Shown: positions 42,683 through 51,729 of the stretch, piece by piece | How positions within the stretch are numbered: position 1 is the stretch's first letter | How the letters are laid out: the number at the start of each line of letters is the position of its first letter | NCBI GenBank assembly: GCA_963714155.1 | Contig: OY970236.1 | Location: forward strand, 310,001-374,000 | DNA from: VRUE01 sp963714155 | GTDB taxonomy: Bacteria; Actinomycetota; Thermoleophilia; Solirubrobacterales; 70-9 | Length of the DNA stretch: 64,000 nt | Direction of reading: 5' to 3' | The notes under the pieces: generated by a model | The model's input: the letters and a program-made list of their open reading frames with translations, nothing else | What the model was told of the DNA's origin: nothing | Database searches by the model: none | Made by a program: the position numbers and the translations under genes

Positions 42683-43393
42683 ATGGGCAAGCAGGCCGCA
42701 ACCAAGGTCCAGGCAGGGGCTGAGGGGCCCGGCGCAACGGGGAAGGTCCTCCCCGAAGCTCCCACACTCAGACTGGTGAGTTCCCCCAAGCGTCAGCGGA
42801 TTCTCGAGGGAATGCTCGAGGCTGTCGGCGATGCCGGCTACGACGCGGCATCCGTGCGCACCGTGCTGGATCAGACCGGCCTCTACCGGCAGGCCTTCTA
42901 CGACGAGTTCGCCGACAAGGACGACTGCTACCTGGAGGCGCTCAAGTACGGAGTCGCCAAATTCGAGGCGATCGCCCGTGCCGCCGGGGGCCCTGAAAGC
43001 GGCTGGCGAAGCCAGTTGCGAGCCGGCATCGCGGCGGTCCTCGATGCCATCGACGCCGACCCGGCGGCAGGGCGCGCGCTGGTCGTCGAGGTACATGCGG
43101 CGGGTCCGGAAGCGCTGAAAATTCGCGCCGAAGCGATGAAACAGATCACGGATTTCATCGATTCGGCGCGGCATGCCTCAACCGGTACCGAGTCGCCACC
43201 GCCAATCGCCGCCGAGGGAATCGTCGCTGGCATGCACGCGGTCGTCCACGCAAAGCTGGCTGCCGGCGATGAGAGCGGCTTTCGCGAGCTGCTGCCCGAC
43301 TTCATGTACTTCGCAGTGCTGCCCTATTTCGGTGCCGAGATCGCCGGCGCCGAGATGAAGGCCGCGCGGGCTCAGCGCCCCGCGAGCCGGTAG
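42683..43393 (+). CDS. TetR-family regulator 7
   Basis: 236 residues from an ATG preceded by AAGAGGAAGG. HTH: GDAGYDAASVRTVLDQTGL and RQAFYDEFADKDDCYLEAL. Followed 32 bases later by regulator 8 on the same strand. Confidence 0.88.
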   Translation: MGKQAATKVQAGAEGPGATGKVLPEAPTLRLVSSPKRQRILEGMLEAVGDAGYDAASVRTVLDQTGLYRQAFYDEFADKDDCYLEALKYGVAKFEAIARAAGGPESGWRSQLRAGIAAVLDAIDADPAAGRALVVEVHAAGPEALKIRAEAMKQITDFIDSARHASTGTESPPPIAAEGIVAGMHAVVHAKLAAGDESGFRELLPDFMYFAVLPYFGAEIAGAEMKAARAQRPASR

Positions 43394-43425
43394 ACAGCCT
43401 GAGAACACTGCCCTACTCTGAACGC

Positions 43426-44109
43426 ATGGATTCGTCCTCGACTTCGAGTCCGGAGAAAACACAGGGTGGTACGCAAAGCTTGCCCCGCGCCTACCTGGTG
43501 CGCTCCGAAAGAGAGCGTCTTTTGGAGGCGATGTTGCGGGTGGCAGCGGCAAAAGGCTACGAAGCGACCACGGTAAAAGACGTGATCGAGGTGGCCGGAG
43601 TCTCCGAGCAGGCCTTCGAAGAGATGTTCGCCGACAAGGAGGCCTGCTTCCTCGAGGCCTACGAAGCGGTCTTCGACGTTCTCCTCGCCCACATGACCAG
43701 CGCCTTCGAGGCCGCCGCCGGCCAGCCCTGGCCGGAGCGAATCTCAGCCGCACTCGGCGCCCTGGTCGGTCTGCTCTCGATCGAGGCCGGAATCGCGCGC
43801 CTCTCGATGGTCGAGGTGACCGCGGCCGGTGACGATGCTCGCGCCCGCTACCGCTCGGCGCTGGCGCGCTTCACCCCGTTCCTCGAGGAAGGGCGTGAAT
43901 ACGCCAACCAAGGCGAGGAACTACCCGCCGACACCGCCCGCTTTGCGATCGGCGGTGCCGCCTCGATGATCTTCGACGAGATCCGCGCCGGTCGGGGGCC
44001 GGAGCTGAACCGCATCCTCCCCGACCTCGTCTTTGCGGTGCTGATGCCCTACCTCGGCCCCGAAGCCGCCGAAGACGAGATGCGCCGCGTGATCCGCGAG
44101 CACCAGTAG
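43426..44109 (+). CDS. TetR-family regulator 8
   Basis: 227 residues. HTH: AAAKGYEATTVKDVIEVAGV and EQAFEEMFADKEACFLEAYE. Resembles regulators 3 and 7 more than the minus-strand set. Convergent with the enoyl-CoA hydratase gene. Confidence 0.88.
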   Translation: MDSSSTSSPEKTQGGTQSLPRAYLVRSERERLLEAMLRVAAAKGYEATTVKDVIEVAGVSEQAFEEMFADKEACFLEAYEAVFDVLLAHMTSAFEAAAGQPWPERISAALGALVGLLSIEAGIARLSMVEVTAAGDDARARYRSALARFTPFLEEGREYANQGEELPADTARFAIGGAASMIFDEIRAGRGPELNRILPDLVFAVLMPYLGPEAAEDEMRRVIREHQ

Positions 44110-44116
44110 CCGGGCG

Positions 44117-44869
44117 CTAGACGCCCTCGCCGTGGCGGCCCTCGCCGGAGGCAAAGCGCATCGCGCCGCGCGCAGCGACCTCGAGCACCTCGCGGCCGAG
44201 CCGGTGCTCCAGGGAGATTCCCTCGCTTAGCGGCAAGCCGAAGCCCTCGATCGCGGCGCGGCGATCGGCCAGCATCGTCTCCTGCGGAAAGCCGGCGATC
44301 CGCTCGGCCAGCTCGAGTGCCCGCTCCAGGTGCTTGCCGGGCTCGACCACCTCGTTGACGAGCCCGATCCGCTCGGCCTCCTCGGCCTCGACCGGACGGC
44401 CGGTGAGGATCAGCTCCAAGGCCCTGCCCATGCCGATCACGCGCGGTAGCCGTTGGGTTCCGCCATCGACCAGCGGTACTCCCCAGCGCCGCTCGAAAAG
44501 TCCAAAGGTCGATTGCGGCGTGGCGATCCGCATGTCGCACCAGAGCGCCAGCTCCACCCCACCGGCCAGGCACCAACCGTCAACGGCGGCGATCGCGGGC
44601 TTGGCCGGTGTGAGCCGCGTCGGCCCCATCGGCCCATCCGGATGGTCGACGTTCAGATCCATCGCCTTCAGATCGGCGCCCGCACAGAACGCCTGGCCCC
44701 CGGCCCCGGTGAGGACCAAGACCCGGGCGCCGTCATCAGCCTCAAAGTCCTTCAACCCCTCGCGAAAAGCCTCAGCCGTCGCTCCGTCAACCGCGTTGCG
44801 CCGCTCGGGCCGATCGATCGTCAACACAGCGGCGGCACCAACGCGCTCGTAACGAAGCCCTTCGCTCAT
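44117..44869 (-). CDS. enoyl-CoA hydratase/isomerase family protein
   Basis: 250 residues. Crotonase fold with oxyanion-hole blocks AFCAGADLKAM and GWCLAGGVELALWCD, the FERRWGVPLVDGGTQRLPR loop that carries one catalytic Glu, and ALELILTG carrying the second. It hydrates or isomerises acyl-CoA thioesters; the exact substrate is unknown. Confidence 0.85.
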   Translation of the reverse strand: MSEGLRYERVGAAAVLTIDRPERRNAVDGATAEAFREGLKDFEADDGARVLVLTGAGGQAFCAGADLKAMDLNVDHPDGPMGPTRLTPAKPAIAAVDGWCLAGGVELALWCDMRIATPQSTFGLFERRWGVPLVDGGTQRLPRVIGMGRALELILTGRPVEAEEAERIGLVNEVVEPGKHLERALELAERIAGFPQETMLADRRAAIEGFGLPLSEGISLEHRLGREVLEVAARGAMRFASGEGRHGEGV

Positions 44870-45288
44870 CGCGAAGATCCTCCCACAGCCATCGAGGAGT
44901 GGGGAGCGGGCGGGCTAGTCATCGCGGCCTTCCGGGTCTCGCAACAACGCCCAGCTCCCAGGCACTACGTCCCGGCACGCACGGAAATCGAGGGCAGGGG
45001 CTCGATGACCACAGCCCAAACTAGGCATCGACTCAGACGGACCCACTCAGGGCACAAAAATGCGACTGGCGGGGACGCTCGGTTGCCTGCCGCGTGCGTA
45101 GCCTTCACACGCTGAAGCTCGTCGCGCCACCTTCGAAACGTGCTCCGCTTGGCTTCCGCGGACCGCGTCTCTCCCAGTCGCAAAACGAATTTAGCGCGAC
45201 CCCCGGGCCAGTGCTAGGGGGCGACGAATACGTTCCCGCAAACTCCGATAATTGGCCGTCCGGCGGAGCGGTATACGGTCCTCGCGGG
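44870..45288. other. 419-base intergenic region
   Basis: Divergent region between the hydratase and the sugar porter. A reading frame joins it to the porter from 45094, but its composition does not look coded. A CCCCC/GGGGG imperfect hairpin lies near 45202-45222 and a GTTCCC at about 45232. I see no gene or RNA here. Confidence 0.4.
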
Positions 45289-46683
45289 ATGAGCGACGGC
45301 CTCGAGGCGTCCCGGAGGAGGGCGCACCGCAACGTTGTGCTGACGGCTGCGATCGCCGGGCTTGGCGGGCTGCTCTTCGGCTACGACACGGGCGTCATCG
45401 CCGGTGCCCTGCTCTTCATCAAGACCGACTTCGACCTCGGCAGCTTCGCCCAGGGCCTGGTCGTCGCCGCGGTGCCGATCGGCGCGGTCGCGGGCGCCGC
45501 GATCGCCGGGCCGGCGGCCGACACCTACGGACGGCGCTCGATGATCCTGCTCGCCGCCACGGTCTTCATCGTCGGCGCCCTGGCGAGCGCCGCGGCGCCC
45601 GGGGTCGAGGTGCTGGTCATCGCCCGCATCGTGATCGGGGTAGCGATCGGCCTCGCCTCAGCTGCCGCCCCGGTCTACATCTCCGAGGTGGCGCCGCCCG
45701 AGAGCCGCGGGCGCCTGGTCAGCTTCTTCCAGCTAGCGGTGACGATCGGCATCCTCGTCGCCTACCTGGTCGGCCTCGCCTTCGACCACAGCGAAGGCTG
45801 GCGCTGGATGCTGGGGCTCGGCTGCGTGCCGGCACTGGCGCTCGGCTTCGGCATGGTGAGGATGCCGCAGAGCCCGCGCTGGCTGGTGATGAGCGGTGAC
45901 GACTTCGGGGCGCGGGCGACGCTGGCGAAGATCCGCGTCGACGACCCGGACACGATCGATCGCGAGCTGGCGGAGATCAAAGACAGCCTCGACGAGAAGC
46001 CGGGCGCCTGGAGCGAGCTGCTGCAGCCGGTGGTTAAAGCGGCGCTCGTGGTCGGCGTCGGGCTGGCGATCCTGCAGCAGGTCACCGGCATCAACACGGT
46101 CATCTACTACGCGCCGACGATCGTCGAATTCACCGGCGTCGACTCCTCGGCCGGCTCGATCCTCGCCGCCGTCGGCGTCGGCGTGATCAACGTCGGCATG
46201 ACCCTGCTCGCGCTGCGCCTGCTCGACCGCGCCGGCCGGCGCACCCTGCTCTTCATCGGCGTCAGCGGGATGACGATCTCGCTCTTCGCCCTCGGCGCCG
46301 CCTTCAAGGTCTCCGGCGGCGACAGCACGGTCGCCTCGGTGATCGCGATCGGCAGCCTGATGGCCTACGTCGCCTCCTTCGCAATCAGCCTCGGCCCCAT
46401 CTTCTGGCTGCTCAACGCGGAGATCTACCCACTCAGCGTACGCAGCAAGGCGGCCGGGGTGGGCACGATGGCGAACTGGACCTTCAACTTCATCGTCTCG
46501 CTCACCTTCCTGCTGCTGATCGAAGCGCTCGGGCGCAGCGGTGCCTTCTGGTTCTACGGTGCGATCGGCCTGGTCACGCTCGCCTTCTGCTGGAAGTTCG
46601 TCCCCGAGACCAAGGGCAAACGGCTGGAGGACATCCAGGACTACTTCCAGGACCGCGTGGACCACCGCAGGGCGCGCGCGTAG
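45289..46683 (+). CDS. MFS sugar porter
   Basis: 464 residues from the ATG at 45289, which gives the normal length and N terminus. Twelve predicted helices. Family motifs: GYDTGVIAGALLF, DTYGRRSM, PESRGRLVSFFQLAVTIGIL, the sugar-contact QQVTGINTVIYYAPTI, and PETKGKRLEDI at the end. A proton-coupled importer of a hexose, pentose or polyol; substrate not predictable. Confidence 0.9.
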   Translation: MSDGLEASRRRAHRNVVLTAAIAGLGGLLFGYDTGVIAGALLFIKTDFDLGSFAQGLVVAAVPIGAVAGAAIAGPAADTYGRRSMILLAATVFIVGALASAAAPGVEVLVIARIVIGVAIGLASAAAPVYISEVAPPESRGRLVSFFQLAVTIGILVAYLVGLAFDHSEGWRWMLGLGCVPALALGFGMVRMPQSPRWLVMSGDDFGARATLAKIRVDDPDTIDRELAEIKDSLDEKPGAWSELLQPVVKAALVVGVGLAILQQVTGINTVIYYAPTIVEFTGVDSSAGSILAAVGVGVINVGMTLLALRLLDRAGRRTLLFIGVSGMTISLFALGAAFKVSGGDSTVASVIAIGSLMAYVASFAISLGPIFWLLNAEIYPLSVRSKAAGVGTMANWTFNFIVSLTFLLLIEALGRSGAFWFYGAIGLVTLAFCWKFVPETKGKRLEDIQDYFQDRVDHRRARA

Positions 46684-46696
46684 CTACCCTGCGTCG

Positions 46697-47614
46697 GTGC
46701 GTATAGACGAGATCATCGCCGCCAAAGCGCCGACCTTCTCGGTCGAGTTCTTCCCGCCCAAGACCGAGGAGGCGCGTGAGGCATTGTTTGCGACCGCCCG
46801 TTCGCTGCGCGAGCTGGAGCCGGACTTCGTCTCCGTCACCTACGGCGCCGGCGGCGGCACCCGCGACGGCACCGTCGAGATCACCCGCGAGCTGAAGGAT
46901 GCGCTGGGCTTCGAGACGATGGCCCACCTCAGCTGCGTTGGCGAGACCGCCGACGGCCTGGCGGAGACGCTGGATCGGATCGGCGCTGCCGGGATCGAGA
47001 ACGTCTTCGCCCTGCGCGGGGACCCGCCGCGTGGCCAGGAGGACTTCGAGCAGCCCGAGGGTGGGCTGGGGAGCGCCGCCGAGCTGACCGCCTTCATCGC
47101 CTCGCGCTGGCCCTTCACCGTCGGCGGCGCCTGTTTCCCCGAGGTCCATCCAGAGGCGCCCGACCTGGAGACGGACCTGGCCTACCTGAAGACCAAGGTC
47201 GATTCCGGCGCCTCCTTTTTGATCACCCAGCTCTTCTTCGACAACCAGGTCTACTTCGACTTCGTCGCCGCGGCGCGCGCGGCCGGCATCACCGTGCCGA
47301 TCATCGCCGGCGTGATCCCGGTGGCCAGCTTCGAACAGACCAAGCGCATCTGCAACCTCTGCGACGCCTCGATCCCGCCTCGGCTCGAAGCCGCCTTCAG
47401 GGCGGCCGGCGGCGACGAGAAAGCCGAGTTCGAGCTCGGCGTCGCCTACGCCGCCCAGCAGTGCTCGGAGCTGCTCCTCGCCGGCGTGCCGGGCATCCAC
47501 TTCTACGCCCTCAACCGCGCCCCGGCGACGCGGGCGGTGCTGGGCGCCCTGCAGGCGGCGCGGCCCTGGGAACGCGGTCGCAAGGGCAGCGGCGACTTGG
47601 CCGAGTCGCTCTGA
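46697..47614 (+). CDS. metF: 5,10-methylenetetrahydrofolate reductase
   Basis: 305 residues from GTG at 46697, 13 bases after the porter stop. TIM-barrel motifs: FSVEFFPPKTEEA, FVSVTYGAGGG, HLSCVGET, NVFALRGDPP, and DSGASFLITQLFFDNQVYFDF, then PGIHFYALNR at the C terminus. It makes 5-methyl-THF for methionine synthesis using FAD and NADH. Confidence 0.95.
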   Translation: MRIDEIIAAKAPTFSVEFFPPKTEEAREALFATARSLRELEPDFVSVTYGAGGGTRDGTVEITRELKDALGFETMAHLSCVGETADGLAETLDRIGAAGIENVFALRGDPPRGQEDFEQPEGGLGSAAELTAFIASRWPFTVGGACFPEVHPEAPDLETDLAYLKTKVDSGASFLITQLFFDNQVYFDFVAAARAAGITVPIIAGVIPVASFEQTKRICNLCDASIPPRLEAAFRAAGGDEKAEFELGVAYAAQQCSELLLAGVPGIHFYALNRAPATRAVLGALQAARPWERGRKGSGDLAESL

Positions 47615-47632
47615 GTAAACTGCTTCGTCCTC

Positions 47633-48415
47633 ATGGCTAATCGCAGGGAGGAAGAGAGGGAGCGGCTTCGCCAGGCCCGGGAAGAACGCGAAAAGGGTCA
47701 GGCTGGCTCGGAGAAACGCCGCCTGATGATCGGCTACGGCCTCGCCGGGCTGGTTGGCCTCGCGGTTCTCGTTGGGATCATCGCGGTGATCGTCTCCGCC
47801 GCCAACAAGAACGACAGCGGCAATGCCCACATCAGCCAGCAGTCGGGCTCGACCAACGGCATCCAACCGGATACGCGCGGTGGCTCCGAGGTGGCGGCAG
47901 TCAAGGTCACCAACCTCAAGGAGGCGGCGAAAAAGGCGGACTGCGATCTGCGCCTGAACCTCCCCGACGAGGGGAGCAACCACCTCCCCGTGACGGCGCC
48001 AACGCCCGAATACAAAACCAACCCGCCGACCTCGGGCGACCACGTCGAACCGCCCTACCAGCAGGCCGATGGCGCCTACAAGGAAATGCCGCGCGAACTC
48101 GACATCGTCCACTCGCTCGAGCACGGCCGCTTGGAGATCCAGTACTCGCCGGACCTGCCCGAGAGCGCGCAGCTGGAACTGGTCGGAATCTACGACTCGA
48201 TGTACGGCGCGACCCTGCTCTTCCCGAACGAGAACATGCCCTACGAAGTGGCGGCGACGGCCTGGCGCAACCTGATCGGCTGCAACGAATACAAGGGTGC
48301 TATCACCCTCGACGCGATCCGGGACTTCGGCAAACAGACCTGGGGCAAGGGTCCCGAGCCCGCCGAAGGCTTCCCCTTCACCGGCCCGACCCCGGTCGAA
48401 CCGACCGTCGGCTAA
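47633..48415 (+). CDS. membrane-anchored DUF3105 protein
   Basis: 260 residues: a charged N-terminal helix (REEERERLRQAREEREKG), a single membrane helix (GYGLAGLVGLAVLVGIIAVI), then an outside domain with TNPPTSGDHVEPPYQQ and VHSLEHGRLEIQY, the His-rich DUF3105 signature. The conserved histidines could bind metal. Function unknown. Converges, with a 4-base overlap, on the acyltransferase gene. Confidence 0.8.
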   Translation: MANRREEERERLRQAREEREKGQAGSEKRRLMIGYGLAGLVGLAVLVGIIAVIVSAANKNDSGNAHISQQSGSTNGIQPDTRGGSEVAAVKVTNLKEAAKKADCDLRLNLPDEGSNHLPVTAPTPEYKTNPPTSGDHVEPPYQQADGAYKEMPRELDIVHSLEHGRLEIQYSPDLPESAQLELVGIYDSMYGATLLFPNENMPYEVAATAWRNLIGCNEYKGAITLDAIRDFGKQTWGKGPEPAEGFPFTGPTPVEPTVG

Positions 48416-49401
48416 GCGCGGTAGGCCGGGAAGAAGCCGCCGGCCTCGCGGCCGGCTGAGAGCCGGGCGTAGGCGGTGGGGTCGGCGACGATCTCCGAGC
48501 TTTGCCAGGGCAGCTCACGGTTGGCGAAGCCACGCTTGAACTCCTCGAGGCGATCGCCGCGGCTGATGCCGCCGCCGAGGTTGAGCGGCAGCCCCAGCTC
48601 GGCGGAAAGCTCGACCAGGGAGGCGACGACGTTCTTCATCGGTGAGTCGCGCAGGTGCGAGTCGGCGCTGCCGCTGAGGTAGTAGTGGAGGTAGCCGTCG
48701 CTGACGGCGGCGATCGAGGCGGCGGCGATCGTGCCGTCAGGAGCGTGGGCGAGCGCCAGCCAACTGAGCGGGAACTCGAGGATGCGGTCGAAGTAGGCGG
48801 CGCCGAAGAAGTAGCGCTGAGCGGCGGCGGTGCGGTGCATCGTCTGCTCGTAGGCGGCGAGGAAGTCGGTGCGTTGGGCGGCGCTCGTCTCGGGACCGGA
48901 AACGAGGTTCAGCGTGTAGCCGCGGCGCAGGTTCTTGTTGATCTGGTTGCGGTCGCTGCCGCGGCTCTTGGGCGGCAGGGCGGGGTCGGCGATCTGGACG
49001 ACGTTGCGCTCGCTGGCGCCGCTGAGCGGGGGATCTCCAAGCGTGTGGCGGAGGAAGAGCGTGACCAGGCCGGTGGCGGAGAAGTCAATGGATTCAGGGT
49101 CCAGGGCCGGGGGAGTCGGGGGGGCGTCCGCCGGAGCAACAGCGGGGAGGCTCCGGCGGACACCCCCCCGACTCCTCTCGACCAGCCCCGGATATCCGTA
49201 GGGGGAGATCGCGTCGCGCTCGTCGTTGCTCTTGATCCCACGGACTATCAGCGGTGCCAGTAGTTCGCCCTCTCCAGCCTCGATGCGCAGGGTGTGGGTG
49301 ACGCCTTCGGCGTCGAGGAAGGGAAGCGAGCGGAAGAACTCCCCGCTGGCCGCCGCCTCGCCGCGGTCCTCGATCAGCTCAGCGCGAGCCGGGCCGCTCA
49401 C
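48412..49401 (-). CDS. FemAB-like/GNAT acyltransferase
   Basis: 329 residues. The C-terminal half (QINKNLRRGYTL, FLAAYEQTMHRT, YFFGAAYFDRIL, IAAASIAAVSDGYLHYYLSG, MKNVVASLVELSAELG) fits the FemAB/BioF2-like acyl- or aminoacyltransferase fold used in surface-polymer modification. A Pro/Ala-rich linker (about 75-97) is encoded by a 25-base inverted repeat. Head of the glycan locus 3' end, overlapping the GNAT gene by ATGA. Confidence 0.75.
   Translation of the reverse strand: MSGPARAELIEDRGEAAASGEFFRSLPFLDAEGVTHTLRIEAGEGELLAPLIVRGIKSNDERDAISPYGYPGLVERSRGGVRRSLPAVAPADAPPTPPALDPESIDFSATGLVTLFLRHTLGDPPLSGASERNVVQIADPALPPKSRGSDRNQINKNLRRGYTLNLVSGPETSAAQRTDFLAAYEQTMHRTAAAQRYFFGAAYFDRILEFPLSWLALAHAPDGTIAAASIAAVSDGYLHYYLSGSADSHLRDSPMKNVVASLVELSAELGLPLNLGGGISRGDRLEEFKRGFANRELPWQSSEIVADPTAYARLSAGREAGGFFPAYRA
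49112..49175. repeat. inverted repeat inside the FemAB-like coding sequence
   Basis: Arms 49112-49136 (GGAGTCGGGGGGGCGTCCGC and 5 more) and 49151-49175 are complementary at 24 of 25 positions with a 14-base loop. It encodes a flexible linker in frame. Confidence 0.85.
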
Positions 49402-49946
49402 GAGAGCAGGTCAGCCGCTGCGGCTCGAAACTCGTCGGGAAGCACGCCCCAGACCTCGCAGTCGTCGGCGGCAGCGCCCTCACGACGCAGGTGGGCTCGC
49501 ATCGTGCCCTCGTGCTTCCAGCCGAGGCCGGCGACGGTCTTCTTCGCCACCTCGTTGCGAGCCGGGATTCGACCGTAGACGCGGTGGGCGTCGAACTCGT
49601 CGAAGGCCTTGGCCAGGGTCAGCGCCTCGGCGCGGCGGCCCACCCCCTTGCCCCGCACGTCGTCGCCGATCAGCGCGCCGAGCTCGGGTGCGGTCTGGCG
49701 AAAGAGGCCGTAGAGCGCGGTGAAGCCAACCGGCTCGTCATAGCCCTCGACCTCGATCGCGTACTTGCGGTCCTCGCCCGAGTCGTCCATCGCCCGCCCG
49801 ACCCAAGCTTCGGCTTCGCTCTCGGAAAACCCGTCGCGTTGTTCCATCAGCGACGCGGTCGCCGCCGGGTTGTTGAACCAGCGGTGCACCGCGGCGGCAT
49901 CGGCGGGCTCAAAGCGGCGCAGTGAGACCTCGGGGCGTTCGCTCAT
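49398..49946 (-). CDS. GNAT N-acetyltransferase (RimJ/RimL type)
   Basis: 182 residues. SLRRFEPADAAAVHRWFNNP at the start, the acetyl-CoA loop region GDDVRGKGVGRRAEAL and late FDAHRVYGRIPARNEVAKKT are typical. Here it may acetylate an amino sugar of the surface glycan; a protein substrate is also possible. Confidence 0.85.
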   Translation of the reverse strand: MSERPEVSLRRFEPADAAAVHRWFNNPAATASLMEQRDGFSESEAEAWVGRAMDDSGEDRKYAIEVEGYDEPVGFTALYGLFRQTAPELGALIGDDVRGKGVGRRAEALTLAKAFDEFDAHRVYGRIPARNEVAKKTVAGLGWKHEGTMRAHLRREGAAADDCEVWGVLPDEFRAAAADLLS

Positions 49947-49957
49947 CGTGCCGAAGC

Positions 49958-50521
49958 CTAGTCCGGGGCGAGGCCGTGACCGGTGATGAGGAGCCAGAGG
50001 GTCTTGAGCAGGATGCGGGCGTCGAGGCGGGCGCTGCGATGCTCGACGTAGTAGACGTCGAGCTCGATCCGCTGCTCCCAGGGAATCCCGGCGCGGCCCT
50101 GGACCTGGGCCCAGCCGGTGATGCCGGGGCGGACCTCGTGGCGGCGGTGCTGGTGCGGTGTGTAGTCGATGACCTGGGCGGGGATGGTGGGCCGCGGGCC
50201 GACGATCGCCATCTCACCGCGTAGGACGTTGAACAGGTTGGGGATCTCGTCGAGCGAGGTGCGGCGCAGGACGCGGCCGGCGCCGGTTACGCGTGGGTCA
50301 TCACGGGTGACGGCGGTGCCGACCCCGACCGGATCGGAGCCGACGACCATCGTGCGCAGCTTCAGCATCTCGAACTCCTCACCGTTCAGACCGACCCTGC
50401 GCTGGCGGTAGAAGACCGGGCCGCGGCTGCCGAACTTGATCGCGATTGCCGCGATCAGGAGAACTGGCGAAAGGACGGCCAGCGCCAACAGCGCGATGAT
50501 TATGTCGAAGGGCCTGGGCAT
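49958..50521 (-). CDS. initiating sugar-1-phosphate transferase (WcaJ/PglC type)
   Basis: 187 residues. One N-terminal hydrophobic segment (DIIIALLALAVLSPVLLIAA), then GPVFYRQRRVGLNGEEFEML, SLDEIPNLFNVLRGEMAIVG and RPTIPAQV. The small monotopic core is that of PglC-like enzymes that transfer a sugar phosphate to undecaprenyl phosphate and start glycan assembly. Confidence 0.9.
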   Translation of the reverse strand: MPRPFDIIIALLALAVLSPVLLIAAIAIKFGSRGPVFYRQRRVGLNGEEFEMLKLRTMVVGSDPVGVGTAVTRDDPRVTGAGRVLRRTSLDEIPNLFNVLRGEMAIVGPRPTIPAQVIDYTPHQHRRHEVRPGITGWAQVQGRAGIPWEQRIELDVYYVEHRSARLDARILLKTLWLLITGHGLAPD

Positions 50522-50526
50522 TTCCG

Positions 50527-51657
50527 CTACCGAGTACCCGGGGCCTTCTCCCAGGCCCCGGCCGGGCGGCCCTGGCGGAAGCGATCCCAGAGGCCGGCGG
50601 CGATCGAGAGCGTGGTCATCGCGTAGTAGCGGGCGATGCGCAGCGGGCCGACCGGGAAGCTACCGCCGAAGAGGGCGGCGGCAATCAGCGCGACCTGGAT
50701 CGCGTAAGTGACAACGTAGACGCTGCCGCTGCCTAGCAGGGCGAGATTGGCGAAGAAGGCGACGAGGTGGAGGAACGGAGTCAGGTAGCGCAGCAGGCGG
50801 TGCGAGAAGAGCTCGAAGGCGTAGAGGGCCGAGTAGCCGCGCGGAGAGATCATCCGCTCGCCGACGACGATGTCCCAGAGCCCGGCCATCATCCGCCGTT
50901 TGCGGGCGAACTCGCCCTCCATCGTCGGCACCATCTTCTCCTCGGCGCGGGCCCAGGGCACGTAGAGCGAGCGCTGGCCACGCTTGGCAAAGGCGAAGGG
51001 GAACGAGAGGTCGTGGCTGCCCGAACGGTCGAGCGGCAGATAGGCCTCGGCGCGCACGGCGTAGATCGCGCCGTTGCCAGCGGTGATGCCGGCGAGCGAG
51101 GACTCCATCTCCCGCACCGCCATCTCATAGCGCCAGTAGGCGCCCTCGAGGTTGTCGCCTGCGGCGTCGAGGAAGCGCACCTGGCCGCAGGCGTAGGCGA
51201 CCTTCGGGTCGGCGAAGGGGGCGATGAGCTGGCGCAGGGCATCGGGGCGCCAGGCGCTGTTGGCGTCGGAGAAGGCGAGGATCTCGCCCGAGGCGCGCGC
51301 GGCGGCGGCGTTCTGGGCGGCCAGCTTGCCGCCGCGGGGGAGCTCGAGGACGAGGTCGGCGCCGGCGGCGCCGGCGCGCTCGGCGGTTGCGTCATAAGAG
51401 CCGTCGGAGGCGACGATCAGCTCGAGCCGCTGCCGCGGGTAGTCGAGCGCGAGCGCGTTGGCGACCTTGGCCTCGATCACCTCCTCCTCGTCGTAGGCGG
51501 CGACGATCAGGGAGACACGGGGCAACTCGTCGTCCCCGGGGATGCCGGGAGTCGGCGGGGAACGCCGCAACGCGACCATGAGCCGGAGGAGCAGCGGGTA
51601 GCCCAGATGCGTGTAGACGATGAGGGCGGCAGAAATCCAGAAGAGCGCAGCGAGCAC
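50527..51657 (-). CDS. family 2 glycosyltransferase, membrane-bound
   Basis: 376 residues. GT-A fold: SLIVAAYDEEEVIEAKV, DGSYDATAER and FSDANSAWRPDAL (the DxN/DxD position), then acceptor region GAIYAVRAEAYLP and ARKRRMMAGLWD. Hydrophobic helices lie at the N terminus and C terminus (LFWISAALIVYTHLGYPLLL; LVAFFANLALLGSGSVYVV). Builds the lipid-linked glycan. Confidence 0.88.
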   Translation of the reverse strand: MLAALFWISAALIVYTHLGYPLLLRLMVALRRSPPTPGIPGDDELPRVSLIVAAYDEEEVIEAKVANALALDYPRQRLELIVASDGSYDATAERAGAAGADLVLELPRGGKLAAQNAAAARASGEILAFSDANSAWRPDALRQLIAPFADPKVAYACGQVRFLDAAGDNLEGAYWRYEMAVREMESSLAGITAGNGAIYAVRAEAYLPLDRSGSHDLSFPFAFAKRGQRSLYVPWARAEEKMVPTMEGEFARKRRMMAGLWDIVVGERMISPRGYSALYAFELFSHRLLRYLTPFLHLVAFFANLALLGSGSVYVVTYAIQVALIAAALFGGSFPVGPLRIARYYAMTTLSIAAGLWDRFRQGRPAGAWEKAPGTR

Positions 51658-51672
51658 CGGCCGATTATCTGC

Positions 51673-51719
51673 TTCCGGTGCGCTTTATGTGGCCCTGGGG
51701 GACAAAAGGCGCACCGGAA
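51673..51719. repeat. 47-base dispersed palindromic element, copy 2
   Basis: Same first 22 bases and last 16 bases as 7656-7702; only the loop differs (CTGGGGGAC here, ATACGACAT there). It lies in the 72-base gap between two glycosyltransferase genes, where copy 1 also sits between genes. Confidence 0.85.
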
Positions 51720-51729
51720 CCGGGTGGGG

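Noticed and set aside
45094..45288. N-terminal extension of the sugar porter
   Set aside because: The composition is unlike coding DNA of the region and would place about 65 odd residues before the first family helix.
46684..46696. SAM or cobalamin riboswitch ahead of metF
   Set aside because: Only 13 bases separate metF from the preceding gene, too few for an aptamer.
46574..48124. Long minus-strand frame (516 residues)
   Set aside because: It is antisense to metF and the DUF3105 gene, both of which have clear family motifs; long antisense frames are expected at this GC content.
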